A stretch of 42,558 bases of DNA, taken from positions 34,126 to 76,683 of the forward strand of contig JAHEHU010000004.1 of assembly GCA_024639765.1 (NCBI GenBank). Reading direction: 5' to 3'. This DNA is from Eudoraea sp. GTDB lineage: Bacteria; Bacteroidota; Bacteroidia; Flavobacteriales; Flavobacteriaceae. Every line of letters begins with the position of its first letter. Position 1 is the first letter of the stretch. Shown here one piece after another: positions 1-7,762 of this stretch. The notes beneath the pieces are model-generated. The model made no database searches. It was not told the DNA's origin and saw only the letters and a list, made by a program, of their open reading frames with translations. Both the position numbers and the translations under genes were made by a program.

Positions 1-1261
1 CCAGGACCCTTGACAGCTGCTTTCCTATAAATATAGAAAAGATGGCAGGCGGTGCTTCATTTGCTCCCAACCGATGATCATTGCTGGCAGAAGCAATGGA
101 AGCTCTTAAAAGTTCCTCATAGGTGTCTACAGCTTTTATAGTATTCACAAAAAAGGTAAGGAATTGCAGGTTCTTCATAGGAGTAGATCCGGGACTCAAA
201 AGATTTACACCTGTATCTGTAGCCAGAGACCAATTGTTATGCTTTCCAGATCCGTTGATCCCGGCAAATGGCTTTTCGTGAAACAAAACTTTAAGTTCAT
301 GACGATCTGCAACCTTTTCCATCACATCCATTAATAGTAAGTTGTGATCTACCGCCAGATTTGCCTCTTCAAAAACAGGGGCAAGTTCGAACTGGTTTGG
401 AGCCACTTCATTATGTCTTGTTTTGACCGGGATACCCAGTTTGGTACATTCCAATTCAAGATCCTTCATAAAGTTGAGGGCCCTTAGCGGTATTACTCCA
501 AAGTAGTGATCATCTAATTGCTGTCCTTTAGCCGCTGCCTGTCCAACCAGGGTTCTCCCAGTGAGGACAATATCTGGCCTGGAACTAGCGACCGACTTGT
601 CTATTAAAAAATATTCCTGCTCCCAACCCAAAGTTGCGATCACCTTATTTACATTTTTATCAAAATATCTGGCCACTGAAGTAGCCGCTTCATCAACAGC
701 GTGCAATGCCCTTAATAAAGGTGCTTTGTTGTCTAGTGCCTCTCCCGTGTAAGAAACAAATACAGTTGGTATGCAGAGGGTTGCTCCATAAATAAATGCC
801 GGGGAGGTAGGATCCCAGGCCGTATACCCCCTGGCTTCAAAGGTATTTCGAATGCCTCCACTGGGAAAGCTCGATGCATCTGGCTCTTGTTGAACCAACT
901 GGCTGCCCCCAAATTTTTCAAGCGCCTTTCCGTCTGGCATGAGATCAAAAAATGCATCATGCTTTTCGGCTGTAGCTCCTGTCAAAGGTTGAAACCAATG
1001 TGTGTAGTGGGTAGCCCCCATAGATATGGCCCACGCCTTCATGGATTCAGCGATCTGGTCCGCCCTCTTTCTATCTATTTTGGAGCCTGTTTGTATAGCA
1101 TTCCGAACACTTTCCATGGCATCCTTGGTGAGGTATTGCAGCATGCGATCTGCATTAAAAACCTGTATGCCAAAAACCTCAGAACGGCGGGTATTTTCAA
1201 CTATAGGATGCACTTTATGTTGAGAACTTTGAAGGATGGCGTTGAATCGTATATTAGACAT
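1..1261 (-). CDS. glnN: glutamine synthetase type III (partial, 3' end outside window)
   Basis: Reading the minus strand from the ATG at 1261 gives an open frame to the left edge (about 420 residues) beginning [17 protein letters not shown]. It makes glutamine from glutamate, ammonia and ATP in the cytoplasm. Recognisable type III features are the early [12 protein letters not shown] segment, [14 protein letters not shown], the metal-site stretch [10 protein letters not shown], the [18 protein letters not shown] segment and the substrate/ATP segment [11 protein letters not shown]. Family members are usually a little over 700 residues, so roughly 300 C-terminal residues are missing because of the window edge, not because the gene is broken. 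It is divergent from a second, type II glutamine synthetase with 211 bases between them. Identity is confident; the separate physiological role of each enzyme is inference. Confidence 0.93.
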   Translation of the reverse strand, partial: MSNIRFNAILQSSQHKVHPIVENTRRSEVFGIQVFNADRMLQYLTKDAMESVRNAIQTGSKIDRKRADQIAESMKAWAISMGATHYTHWFQPLTGATAEKHDAFFDLMPDGKALEKFGGSQLVQQEPDASSFPSGGIRNTFEARGYTAWDPTSPAFIYGATLCIPTVFVSYTGEALDNKAPLLRALHAVDEAATSVARYFDKNVNKVIATLGWEQEYFLIDKSVASSRPDIVLTGRTLVGQAAAKGQQLDDHYFGVIPLRALNFMKDLELECTKLGIPVKTRHNEVAPNQFELAPVFEEANLAVDHNLLLMDVMEKVADRHELKVLFHEKPFAGINGSGKHNNWSLATDTGVNLLSPGSTPMKNLQFLTFFVNTIKAVDTYEELLRASIASASNDHRLGANEAPPAIFSIFIGKQLSRVL

Positions 1262-1472
1262 TCTTGTTGAATTTATTTTTCAGGAGATAAAATTAAACAA
1301 TTCATACATATGACCCCTAAATTTATCATTTTATATAAATAACCCTGTAAAAAAAAGGGGTGTTAATAATTTTGTCTATTTTTTTGATAAATACCCCCCA
1401 TTTTTTTATCCATGTATATAAAATATTTTATTTTTGGAGATCGAAAAAATGAAATAAGTAACATTTAAGATT
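1262..1472. promoter_or_regulatory. divergent control region between two glutamine synthetase genes
   Basis: This AT-rich spacer separates two divergent glutamine synthetase starts. It holds two similar direct repeats, ATAAATAACCC at 1335-1345 and ATAAATACCCC at 1387-1397, 52 bases apart (about five helical turns), which could be sites for a shared nitrogen regulator. A TAnnTTTG-type -7 element (TATTTTTG, 1429-1436) lies about 37 bases before the plus-strand start, but no TTG sits at the right distance upstream, so this promoter call is weak. The repeats are visible; their function is inference. Confidence 0.35.
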
Positions 1473-2495
1473 ATGAGCAAGACAAAATTAGAATACATCT
1501 GGTTGGATGGGCACGAGCCAACTCAAGAATTACGAAGTAAAACTAAAATAGAGAATGATTTTAGCGGGAAATTGGAAGATTGCCCTATCTGGTCTTTTGA
1601 TGGAAGCTCAACAGAACAAGCGTCAGGAGGATCCTCCGATTGCTTACTAAAACCTGTTGCTATGTACCCGGATCCGGAAAGAGTGAATGCATTTTTGGTA
1701 ATGTGTGAGGTTTTGAGTGCAGATGGTTCAGCTCATCCATCAAATCATCGCGCGCAAATTGATGATGATGATAATGATTTCTGGTTTGGTTTCGAACAGG
1801 AGTATTTCCTTATGGATACTGAAACCGATTTACCTTTAGGGTTCCCACGTGGAGGGTTTCCAGGACCACAGGGGAAATATTATTGTTCCGTAGGTGGAAG
1901 ATACACCTGGGGACGCGAATTTGTAGAGGAGCATATGGATATCTGTATAGCTGCAGGCATCAATATTGAAGGTATCAACCAGGAGGTAGCTCCGGGTCAA
2001 TGGGAATTCCAATGCTTTGCCAAAGGCGCCAAAAAAGCCGGTGATGAAATATGGATTGCCCGTTATCTGTTGAACAGGCTCACAGAAAAATATGGTTACT
2101 ACATTGAATTACATCCAAAACCTGTAAAAGGTGATTGGAATGGTTCCGGAATGCATGCCAATTTCTCCAATACAACATTGAGAACTTGTGGTTCCAAAGA
2201 GATATATGAGCAAATATGTGAGGCGTTCAGGCCTGTGGCTGAAAATCATATTGATGTCTATGGAGCTTATAATGATGAAAGACTGACCGGTCTTCACGAA
2301 ACAGCTTCCATTAAGGATTTCAGCTATGGTGTGTCTGACAGGGGTGCTTCCATTCGAATTCCTATCATTACAGTGGAAAAAGGATGGAAAGGATGGTTAG
2401 AAGACAGAAGACCTGCTTCTAACGGTGACCCTTATAAAATTGCAGGTAGAATTATAAAAACAGTAAAATCTGCCAATATAGGCGTTTCAGTCTAA
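1473..2495 (+). CDS. glutamine synthetase type II (eukaryote-like, beta-grasp)
   Basis: A 340-residue cytoplasmic enzyme that ligates ammonia to glutamate with ATP. It shows type II (GSII) hallmarks: EYIWLDGHEPTQELRSKT near the N-terminus, WSFDGSSTEQA, the metal-site FGFEQEYFLMD, INQEVAPGQWEFQ, NGSGMHANFS, and RLTGLHETASI near residues 270-280. Length fits the compact type II class (about 340-370), far shorter than the type III enzyme encoded divergently next to it. A strong hairpin terminator follows 20 bases after the stop. Carrying GSII and GSIII back to back points to layered nitrogen control; the regulator is not in the window. Confidence 0.95.
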   Translation: MSKTKLEYIWLDGHEPTQELRSKTKIENDFSGKLEDCPIWSFDGSSTEQASGGSSDCLLKPVAMYPDPERVNAFLVMCEVLSADGSAHPSNHRAQIDDDDNDFWFGFEQEYFLMDTETDLPLGFPRGGFPGPQGKYYCSVGGRYTWGREFVEEHMDICIAAGINIEGINQEVAPGQWEFQCFAKGAKKAGDEIWIARYLLNRLTEKYGYYIELHPKPVKGDWNGSGMHANFSNTTLRTCGSKEIYEQICEAFRPVAENHIDVYGAYNDERLTGLHETASIKDFSYGVSDRGASIRIPIITVEKGWKGWLEDRRPASNGDPYKIAGRIIKTVKSANIGVSV

Positions 2496-2514
2496 AAGTA
2501 AATTTGATACATAC

Positions 2515-2553
2515 AAAAACCGTTTTTGGGAAGCCCAAAAACGGTTTTTTTTA
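2515..2553 (+). terminator. intrinsic terminator after GSII
   Basis: A perfect 12-bp stem (ACCGTTTTTGGG / CCCAAAAACGGT) with an AAG loop is followed by a run of T. It also has A-residues on the other side, so it can serve the convergent exchanger gene that ends at 2587. Confidence 0.9.
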
Positions 2554-2586
2554 TAAAGAAGTGTAGTCTTAAAAAGTATAGTTTCT

Positions 2587-3525
2587 TTAGCCCAGAGTAA
2601 AATATAAAAAGGCTGAATACCCTAGTAAAAGAATGATGCCATCACGCCAACCCAAGCGAAGCCCTTTTGGAAAAAATACCAATGGAAGGATAAGAATTGC
2701 GAAGCCCAGCATCCAGAAAATATCGTTTGTTAATAGACCTTGATCAATTACCACTATGGGAGTTATAAGCGACGTAATTCCTAACACTGCCAGTATATTA
2801 AAAATATTAGACCCGATCAAATTACCCAAACTAATGGCTTTTTCTCTTTTGAGAATAGCTATGACAGAAGCTGCCAGTTCTGGTATACTCGTCCCTACAG
2901 AAACTATGGTAATTCCAATAATACGCTCACTTACCTGATAAAAAGTGGCTAGCCCCACGGCCCCTGATATCAGAAATTCTGATCCGGCCCATAACCCTAC
3001 ACCACCAATTCCAAGGAATAATACCGCCTTGTACAAAGGAAGTGGTTTTATTTCCTCCTGTTCTTCTTCAACAACAGCAGGTTGCTGGAACCGTAATAGG
3101 TATACCAGAAACAAAAAAAGTGTGCCAACCATAATTGCGCCCTCCGTTGCTCCCAATACTCCATCGAAGTAAATAAAAAAAAAGAACAGTATGGAGGCTA
3201 CCATCATTACCGGCCAATCTGTAATATAAAAAGCCTTCCGCACATCTATGGGTGCTAAAAGCAGAATGATACCAAGCACCAAGCTTATGTTGGCAATATT
3301 AGATCCTACTACATTACCCAGGGCCAGATCCGGAAATCCCTCTATTGCTGCATTGACACTTACAATTAATTCGGGGGCAGAAGTAGCAAAGGATACTATG
3401 GTCATCCCAATGATGATCTTCGGGATTTTAAGATGAAGTGAAAATGCAACTGCGGATTTTAATAGCCAATTACCGCCCAGGATCAAAAGAAACAACCCTA
3501 CACCAATGAAAATTATATTCTGCAC
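2587..3525 (-). CDS. CaCA-family Na+/Ca2+ exchanger (YrbG-like)
   Basis: A 312-residue inner-membrane antiporter of the calcium/cation antiporter family, which expels Ca2+ using the Na+ (or K+/H+) gradient. Both inverted alpha-repeats are visible: SFATSAPELIVSV with GNVVGSNIANISLVLG in the N-terminal half, and SVGTSIPELAASV with GNLIGSNIFNILAVLG in the C-terminal half. The glutamate in each PEL motif and the GSN motif are the ion-binding signatures. About ten hydrophobic segments are present, with an acidic cytoplasmic loop (VVEEEQEEIKP) between the halves. The start is a GTG at 3525; no better ATG lies upstream. Ion specificity cannot be told from sequence. Confidence 0.9.
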   Translation of the reverse strand: MQNIIFIGVGLFLLILGGNWLLKSAVAFSLHLKIPKIIIGMTIVSFATSAPELIVSVNAAIEGFPDLALGNVVGSNIANISLVLGIILLLAPIDVRKAFYITDWPVMMVASILFFFFIYFDGVLGATEGAIMVGTLFLFLVYLLRFQQPAVVEEEQEEIKPLPLYKAVLFLGIGGVGLWAGSEFLISGAVGLATFYQVSERIIGITIVSVGTSIPELAASVIAILKREKAISLGNLIGSNIFNILAVLGITSLITPIVVIDQGLLTNDIFWMLGFAILILPLVFFPKGLRLGWRDGIILLLGYSAFLYFTLG

Positions 3526-3670
3526 TAAAAAGTTTTGAACAAATATAGGGTAAACACCTCAGAAGGATTTCTGGCAGACACAAAATCTCTTTTATATGAA
3601 TTTAACGAATTATAATATTCTTATTATCAATTATTTATGATTTCAAAATGTTAAATAACTATAAAAATAG

Positions 3671-3708
3671 TTGTTTAACTAAATTTTTAGTAATAGGTTT
3701 GATCAAAC
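3671..3708 (+). promoter_or_regulatory. promoter of blaI-M56 operon with overlapping palindromes
   Basis: A Bacteroidota-type promoter is visible: TTG (3671-3673), a 20-base spacer, and TAGGTTTG (3694-3701). Two perfect palindromes overlap it: ACTAAA-TT-TTTAGT (3678-3691) between the elements, and GTTTGATCAAAC (3697-3708) over the -7 element. The repressor gene starts 11 bases later. This is the layout expected for an autorepressed BlaI-type operon; the palindromes as BlaI operators are inference. Confidence 0.6.
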
Positions 3709-3718
3709 AAACTACAGT

Positions 3719-4078
3719 ATGCAAAAACTCACTAACAAAGAAGAAGAGATCATGAAGATCTTATGGCGATTAGAAAAGGCTTTTGTGAAGGAGATCCGTG
3801 CGGAGATGAAAGATGATAAACCTCACTATAATACACTCTCTACCATTGTTCGAAATCTGGAAGATAAGAAGTACGTTAGCCACGAAGCTTTCGGGAACAC
3901 ACATAGGTACTATCCGCTTATCCCAAAGGAAGCCTATAGAAAACAGTTTGTGAATGCCAGCATTGCCGACTTTTATGACAACTCGTATAAAAATCTGGTT
4001 TCTTTCTTTGCAAAGGAAGAAAAGATATCCGTGGAAGAGTTAAAGGAAATTATTGAACTCATCGAAAAGAAAAAGTGA
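3719..4078 (+). CDS. BlaI/MecI/CopY-family transcriptional repressor
   Basis: A 119-residue winged-helix repressor. The opening MQKLTNKEEEIMKILWRLEKAFVKEI matches the family start (x-L-T-x-x-E-x-x-I-M-x-x-L-W), followed by a recognition helix region around YNTLSTIVRNLEDKKYV and a wing. The C-terminal helices (ISVEELKEIIELIEKK) fit the dimerisation part. It is first in a two-gene operon with an M56 sensor protease, sharing a TGATG stop/start junction, so translation is probably coupled. By analogy with BlaI/BlaR1 the repressor is cleaved when the sensor is triggered. No beta-lactamase is adjacent, so the regulated targets may be other genes. Confidence 0.9.
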   Translation: MQKLTNKEEEIMKILWRLEKAFVKEIRAEMKDDKPHYNTLSTIVRNLEDKKYVSHEAFGNTHRYYPLIPKEAYRKQFVNASIADFYDNSYKNLVSFFAKEEKISVEELKEIIELIEKKK

Positions 4079-5907
4079 TGGAAACAGTATTTGAATATCT
4101 TTTAAAATCGTCCGGGATCCTTGGTATATTCTATGTTGTATATCTCATCTTTTTACAAAAGGAAACGTTGTTCAAGGAAAACAGGCGGTTTTTGCTTTTC
4201 GGTATTTTTTGTGCCCTGGTTTGTCCTTTTCTCACTATACCCGTGTATGTAGAAATGGTCCCAACCTCATTTACGCAGTTGTCAACTAATACAATATCTT
4301 CACCAGGCTCCATAGAAGATCCCGGCACAGATCCCTGGATGATAGCCACGGTCCTATATATAACGGGATTGGTCTTTTTTATAGGTAAACTTGGGATACA
4401 AGTGTTCTCATTACGTTCTGTCCTTGGTCATTCAGTGAATAAAACCAGACGTGGAGGCCTTGTTTATATTGAAACATCTAGAAAAATAGCCCCTTTTTCC
4501 TTCTTTCATTATATCGTTTACAACCCTTCCCTATATAGTGAGGCAGAATTAGAAGCCATTTTGACCCATGAAAGAGCCCATTGTTATCAAAAACATTCGC
4601 TGGACATCCTTATAGGTCATTTTATAACAGTTGTGTTGTGGATCAATCCTTTGAGTTTCTTATATCGAAATACTATTCGGCAAAATCTGGAGTTCCTGGC
4701 AGATGCCAGCGCTACAAACAAGCTACCCTCCCTTAAGAAATATCAATATGCACTCTTAAAAGTTTCAGGGCATGAATTGCCCATACCAATCGTCAATCAA
4801 TTTTATAATTCATTAATCAAAAAACGAATCGTCATGTTACAAAAATCACAATCAAAAAAAACAAATATGTTAAAGTCGGCCCTGGTACTACCTGCCCTGG
4901 CCCTTTTCCTCTTCAGTTTTAATACCAAGGAGGTCTATCTGCCTGCAACAAGCACAGCAGACCTTCATTGGCTGGCTCAGGAAACTGATAAAAAAATCAA
5001 GGTCAAGATCACCAAGGACACTTCTGATGCGGAATTGGAAAAGATAAAGCAGGATATGGACAAAGAAGGCGTTGATTTCAGCTATACTGTGGTAAGAAAT
5101 AGTGATAGGGAGATCATAGATCTGTCTGTGGACATGAATGCCAAGCCCGAAAAAGGGAAGCAGTTTAAAGGATCTTCCAGTTTTGACAATGATGGTGATC
5201 CTATAGATCCGGTCACCATAGTATTTGATCCTGAAGGCAATTTGATGTTTATGGGAGGTGACGATGATAGGGTGTTTGACTTTAAATCTAAAGGGGAAAA
5301 GATGACTTGGTTCATGGAGGAAGATGCTGAAATGAGCGAAGAAATGAAGGCAAAACTAAAAAGTGAAGGTGCTGAATTTATCATCATTACCGAAGACGAG
5401 GAGGAAACTACGGATGAAGAAGGAAATGTAATTAAGAAAATAAGAATCAAAAAAGGAGGCGAAGCAGAAAATGGTGAACGCATCATGGTAAAAAGAATGA
5501 AGGGCCATAACGATGATGATAGTAAGATCATTACAAAGAAAATAGTGATCCGAGATGGAGAAAAGGTTATGGAGTTGCATGAAGGAGACGATCATGAAGA
5601 AAACATTGAAGTGATCAAATCCAAAGGAGGGGCAGGTAAAAATGTCTTTATCATAAAAGACTCGGATGATGATGAGGATATTGAAATCATTGAAGGTGAT
5701 GGTGCGGGATTTTTCTTTCTTGATTCTGAAAAAGGTGAAAAACTTCTTTATATAATTGATGGAAAAGAGGTAAATGAAAAAAAGTTTAAGTCATTATCAC
5801 CAAAAGATATAGCAACGGTCAATGTCTGGAAAGGAGATAAAGCAGTTGAAAAGTATGGAAAAAAAGCTAAAGATGGTGTCGTAGAAATCACTACGAAAAA
5901 GGACTAG
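4078..5907 (+). CDS. M56 (BlaR1-like) membrane metallopeptidase with TonB-plug-like C-terminus
   Basis: A 609-residue membrane sensor protease. Start chosen at the ATG at 4078, which overlaps the repressor stop (TGATG); a GTG one codon earlier is possible. Four to five hydrophobic helices lie in the first 280 residues, with the zinc motif HERAH at about 164-168 and a downstream ligand candidate in NLEFLADA near 205. After a last helix (about 263-282) the extracytoplasmic part is very acidic and rich in repeated D/E/K segments (about 295-540). The final 55 residues (YIIDGKEV, then DIATVNVWKGDKAVEKYG, then DGVVEITTK) look like the plug segment of TonB-dependent receptors. There is no penicillin-binding sensor domain, so the signal is unknown. 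A hairpin terminator follows. Confidence 0.88.
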   Translation: METVFEYLLKSSGILGIFYVVYLIFLQKETLFKENRRFLLFGIFCALVCPFLTIPVYVEMVPTSFTQLSTNTISSPGSIEDPGTDPWMIATVLYITGLVFFIGKLGIQVFSLRSVLGHSVNKTRRGGLVYIETSRKIAPFSFFHYIVYNPSLYSEAELEAILTHERAHCYQKHSLDILIGHFITVVLWINPLSFLYRNTIRQNLEFLADASATNKLPSLKKYQYALLKVSGHELPIPIVNQFYNSLIKKRIVMLQKSQSKKTNMLKSALVLPALALFLFSFNTKEVYLPATSTADLHWLAQETDKKIKVKITKDTSDAELEKIKQDMDKEGVDFSYTVVRNSDREIIDLSVDMNAKPEKGKQFKGSSSFDNDGDPIDPVTIVFDPEGNLMFMGGDDDRVFDFKSKGEKMTWFMEEDAEMSEEMKAKLKSEGAEFIIITEDEEETTDEEGNVIKKIRIKKGGEAENGERIMVKRMKGHNDDDSKIITKKIVIRDGEKVMELHEGDDHEENIEVIKSKGGAGKNVFIIKDSDDDEDIEIIEGDGAGFFFLDSEKGEKLLYIIDGKEVNEKKFKSLSPKDIATVNVWKGDKAVEKYGKKAKDGVVEITTKKD

Positions 5908-5949
5908 ATCTCAAATTATACTAAAAAATTAATCAACAACCACCTGAAT

Positions 5950-5981
5950 AAAACCGACCACCTGCCTGGTCGGTTTTTTTT
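5950..5981 (+). terminator. intrinsic terminator after the M56 gene
   Basis: Stem ACCGACCA / TGGTCGGT (8 bp) with a CCTGCC loop, followed by eight T residues, starting about 43 bases after the M56 stop codon. Confidence 0.88.
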
Positions 5982-6288
5982 CGCCTAAAAAGATGAAATC
6001 GGTACAAATATGCGTTTTTAAGTCATTTTTGACCTACGATCTAAAAAAATAGCACAAATATGCCCTACAATTATTACAATATGAAATATCTAATACTATA
6101 TATGATTACTTTTTAATACTTTATTGTAGACAGTTAATTATAATATTAAATATATTTCATTTTTTGTCTTACAAAAGTGTATTTAATTTTATTAATAATG
6201 AATGTTTTCCTTGGTGGGATATAACTGCTTTTCTATTTTGTACGCATATTAATAAACAAAAGACAACAACCTTTTAAAACAAGACAAT
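5982..6288. other. AT-rich intergenic stretch with a possible promoter
   Basis: No convincing gene of ordinary size lies here. The decamer ACAAATATGC occurs twice, 50 bases apart (from 6004 and from 6054). A promoter-like pair, TTG at 6211-6213 and TATTTTG at 6234-6240 (spacing 20, -7 element one base short of consensus), points toward the small ORFs that follow. Function of the repeats is unknown. Confidence 0.35.
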
Positions 6289-6351
6289 ATGATCGCATTA
6301 GCCAAAATTTTACTCCAGGTATTCTTCCTGCTAATCAGCATACTTCTATGA
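6289..6351 (+). CDS. possible 20-residue hydrophobic micropeptide
   Basis: ATG to TGA encodes 20 residues, almost entirely hydrophobic after a short start (it reads like a single membrane helix, ending FFLLISILL). It lies about 50 bases downstream of a promoter-like pair and 60 bases before a conserved small gene. Such short ORFs are common by chance, so this is a weak call; a toxin-like or regulatory membrane peptide is possible but not shown. Confidence 0.25.
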   Translation: MIALAKILLQVFFLLISILL

Positions 6352-6410
6352 AGATTTTTGGAAATAGGTTCTTACCGTAAGAAATTCAATAGAATATCTA
6401 TTTTTGAAAT

Positions 6411-6563
6411 ATGGGAAAGATGATATTTAAGATACTTGCCAAGTTAAACAAATTAGTACTACCGTCGTTTTCTAAAAGACGATTAGACCTTTCCAGAGCC
6501 AGTAGTGTTCAAATGGCTCTCATAGGCTGGAGGTACTATATTACCACCAGGGCATTAGATTAG
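6411..6563 (+). CDS. conserved small basic protein (50 aa, often mislabelled SsrA-binding protein)
   Basis: A 50-residue ORF: it begins MGKMIFKILAKLNK, continues with LVLPSFSKRRLDLSRAS, then MALIGWRYYITTRALD. From memory, many Flavobacteriia genomes carry a near-identical small ORF (FKILAKLNK..LPS..K..LDL.KA...Q.A..GWR.YVT..ALD) annotated as SsrA-binding protein, although it is far too short to be SmpB. It is basic and amphipathic; function is unknown. Its TAG stop (6561-6563) overlaps the TAA stop of apt on the opposite strand, so the two genes are convergent with a 4-base overlap. A TATTTTTG motif lies only 5 bases upstream and is too close to be a standard promoter. Family recall is from knowledge, not a search. 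Confidence 0.7.
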   Translation: MGKMIFKILAKLNKLVLPSFSKRRLDLSRASSVQMALIGWRYYITTRALD

Positions 6564-7072
6564 AACCGCATTAAGGATTTTACCTCATAACCAACCAATT
6601 TGGAAGCTCCGTTGAGCGCTGTGATCTCCAGAAGGAAGTTACACTGCACTACCACCCCACCAAGGGCTTCAATAAGCTTGCAGGTTGCCTTTGCGGTTCC
6701 CCCGGTGGCTAAAACGTCATCGTGAATCAAAACCCTGTCTCCTTTTTCAATGGCATCTGCATGGATCTCCAGGGTATCCGTTCCGTATTCAAGGTCATAG
6801 GTATGACTTATCTTTTTACTTGGTAATTTACCCACCTTCCTCACAGGTACGAAACCAGCTTTCAGGGCCACGGCTAAAACCGGACCATAAAAAAATCCTC
6901 TACTCTCCATACCAACCACTTTATCTATTTTTTGATCTCCCACAAATGCCACCAGGGCATCCGAGGCCCCTTTCAGTGCCCCAGGATCTTTTAATAAGGG
7001 GGTAATATCCTTAAAACTTACCCCTTGCTTTGGAAAATGGGGAATATCTCTCACAAACTTTTTAAAATCCAT
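6560..7072 (-). CDS. apt: adenine phosphoribosyltransferase
   Basis: A 170-residue cytoplasmic purine-salvage enzyme converting adenine and PRPP to AMP and pyrophosphate. The PRPP-binding motif VLIHDDVLATGGTA lies near residues 113-126, preceded by the family segments FPKQGVSFKDITPLL, VVGMESRGFFYG and FVPVRKVGKLP. Length and order match the family. It is convergent with the small 50-residue gene at its 3' end and divergent from the tRNA-Arg promoter at its 5' end. Confidence 0.97.
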   Translation of the reverse strand: MDFKKFVRDIPHFPKQGVSFKDITPLLKDPGALKGASDALVAFVGDQKIDKVVGMESRGFFYGPVLAVALKAGFVPVRKVGKLPSKKISHTYDLEYGTDTLEIHADAIEKGDRVLIHDDVLATGGTAKATCKLIEALGGVVVQCNFLLEITALNGASKLVGYEVKSLMRF

Positions 7073-7090
7073 CTATTTGGTTCGCTTAAT

Positions 7091-7121
7091 TTTGCCTTAA
7101 ATGTAAAAAGAAATATATTTG
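7091..7121 (+). promoter_or_regulatory. promoter for tRNA-Arg
   Basis: TTTG at 7091-7094, a 19-base spacer, and the exact Bacteroidota -7 consensus TATATTTG at 7114-7121. Transcription would start near 7128, about 58 bases before the tRNA, consistent with a processed 5' leader. Confidence 0.65.
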
Positions 7122-7185
7122 CAGCCCATTCAAAGTTTCATCCTTTACCTACAAAAGGAATTAATGGAAATTGAATGCACAAAAA

Positions 7186-7259
7186 GGCCTCGTGGCGCAA
7201 CTGAATAGCGCATCTGATTACGGCTCAGAAGGTTACAGGTTTGAATCCTGTCGAGGTCA
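7186..7259 (+). tRNA. tRNA-Arg (anticodon ACG)
   Basis: A full cloverleaf folds: acceptor GGCCTCG / CGAGGTC, D stem GCGC / GCGC, anticodon stem TCTGA / TCAGA with loop TTACGGC (anticodon ACG at 7220-7222), T stem ACAGG / CCTGT, discriminator A at 7259. No CCA is encoded. The A34 would be deaminated to inosine by TadA to read CGN codons. Unusually, the D loop has A at position 19 and the T loop reads TTTGAAT, with T at position 56, so the normally invariant G19-C56 tertiary pair appears replaced by A19-U56. Confidence 0.95.
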
Positions 7260-7280
7260 CGAATAAATAGTTCGATAAGA

Positions 7281-7311
7281 AAAAACGCCAAGCTTGCTTG
7301 AGCGTTTTTTT
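7281..7311 (+). terminator. intrinsic terminator after tRNA-Arg
   Basis: AAAAACGC then CAAGC-TT-GCTTG then GCGTTTTTTT: a long, nearly continuous hairpin with a T tract, 22 bases downstream of the tRNA. Confidence 0.85.
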
Positions 7312-7325
7312 GTTAGGACTATTTT

Positions 7326-7672
7326 CAAAGCGGAGCTTTGCCAGGATCACGAGCGCAGGGAGTAATCCTGTTTGTTTCAAAGCGGAGCTTTGCCAGGATC
7401 ACGAGCGCAGGGAGTAATCCTGTTTATATGTAAAGCATAAACCTTCCAAACACCGGTAAGTTTTGCCAGGATCACGAGCGCAGGGAGTAATCCTGTTTGT
7501 TTTAAAGCGGAGCTTTGCCAGGATCACGAGTGAAACGAGTAATCCTGTTTATATGTAAAGCATAAACCTTCCAATCACCGGTAAGCTTTGCCAGGATCGC
7601 GAGCGCAGGGAGTAATCCAGTTTGTTTCAAAGCGGAGCTTTGCCAGGATCACGAGTGAAACGAGTAATCCTG
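7326..7672. repeat. tandem array of paired hairpin repeats (125-bp period)
   Basis: Six copies of a 30-base core starting CCAGGATCACGAGYG and ending AGTAATCCTG lie at 7341-7370, 7393-7422, 7466-7495, 7518-7547, 7591-7620 and 7643-7672. Start-to-start distances alternate 52, 73, 52, 73, 52, so the real unit is a 125-bp composite repeated nearly three times. Each core has inverted ends (CAGGAT / ATCCTG). In most copies a second hairpin, AAAGC-GGA-GCTTT, sits just before it. Two core variants exist (GCGCAGGGAG and GTGAAACGAG). No ORF is evident. It lies just after a tRNA terminator. It is not a CRISPR: spacers are themselves repeated. Confidence 0.9.
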
Positions 7673-7762
7673 TAATTCTTTACATCTAATGCTTATTTTT
7701 TCCTTTAAGTTTTCAAGTTAGAACTAGAAATAGCTAAAAAGCCCTCCTTACTTAGACCTATC

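Noticed and set aside
5082-5595. Long minus-strand ORFs inside the M56 gene
   Set aside because: They are shadows caused by the repetitive acidic codons of the real gene and have no coding features of their own.
6411-6563. SmpB (SsrA-binding protein)
   Set aside because: At 50 residues it is about a third of SmpB length and lacks its fold; the common label seems to be an annotation error.
7326-7672. Possible CRISPR array
   Set aside because: The repeat cores are regularly spaced, but the intervening sequences are themselves repeated and no cas genes are present.
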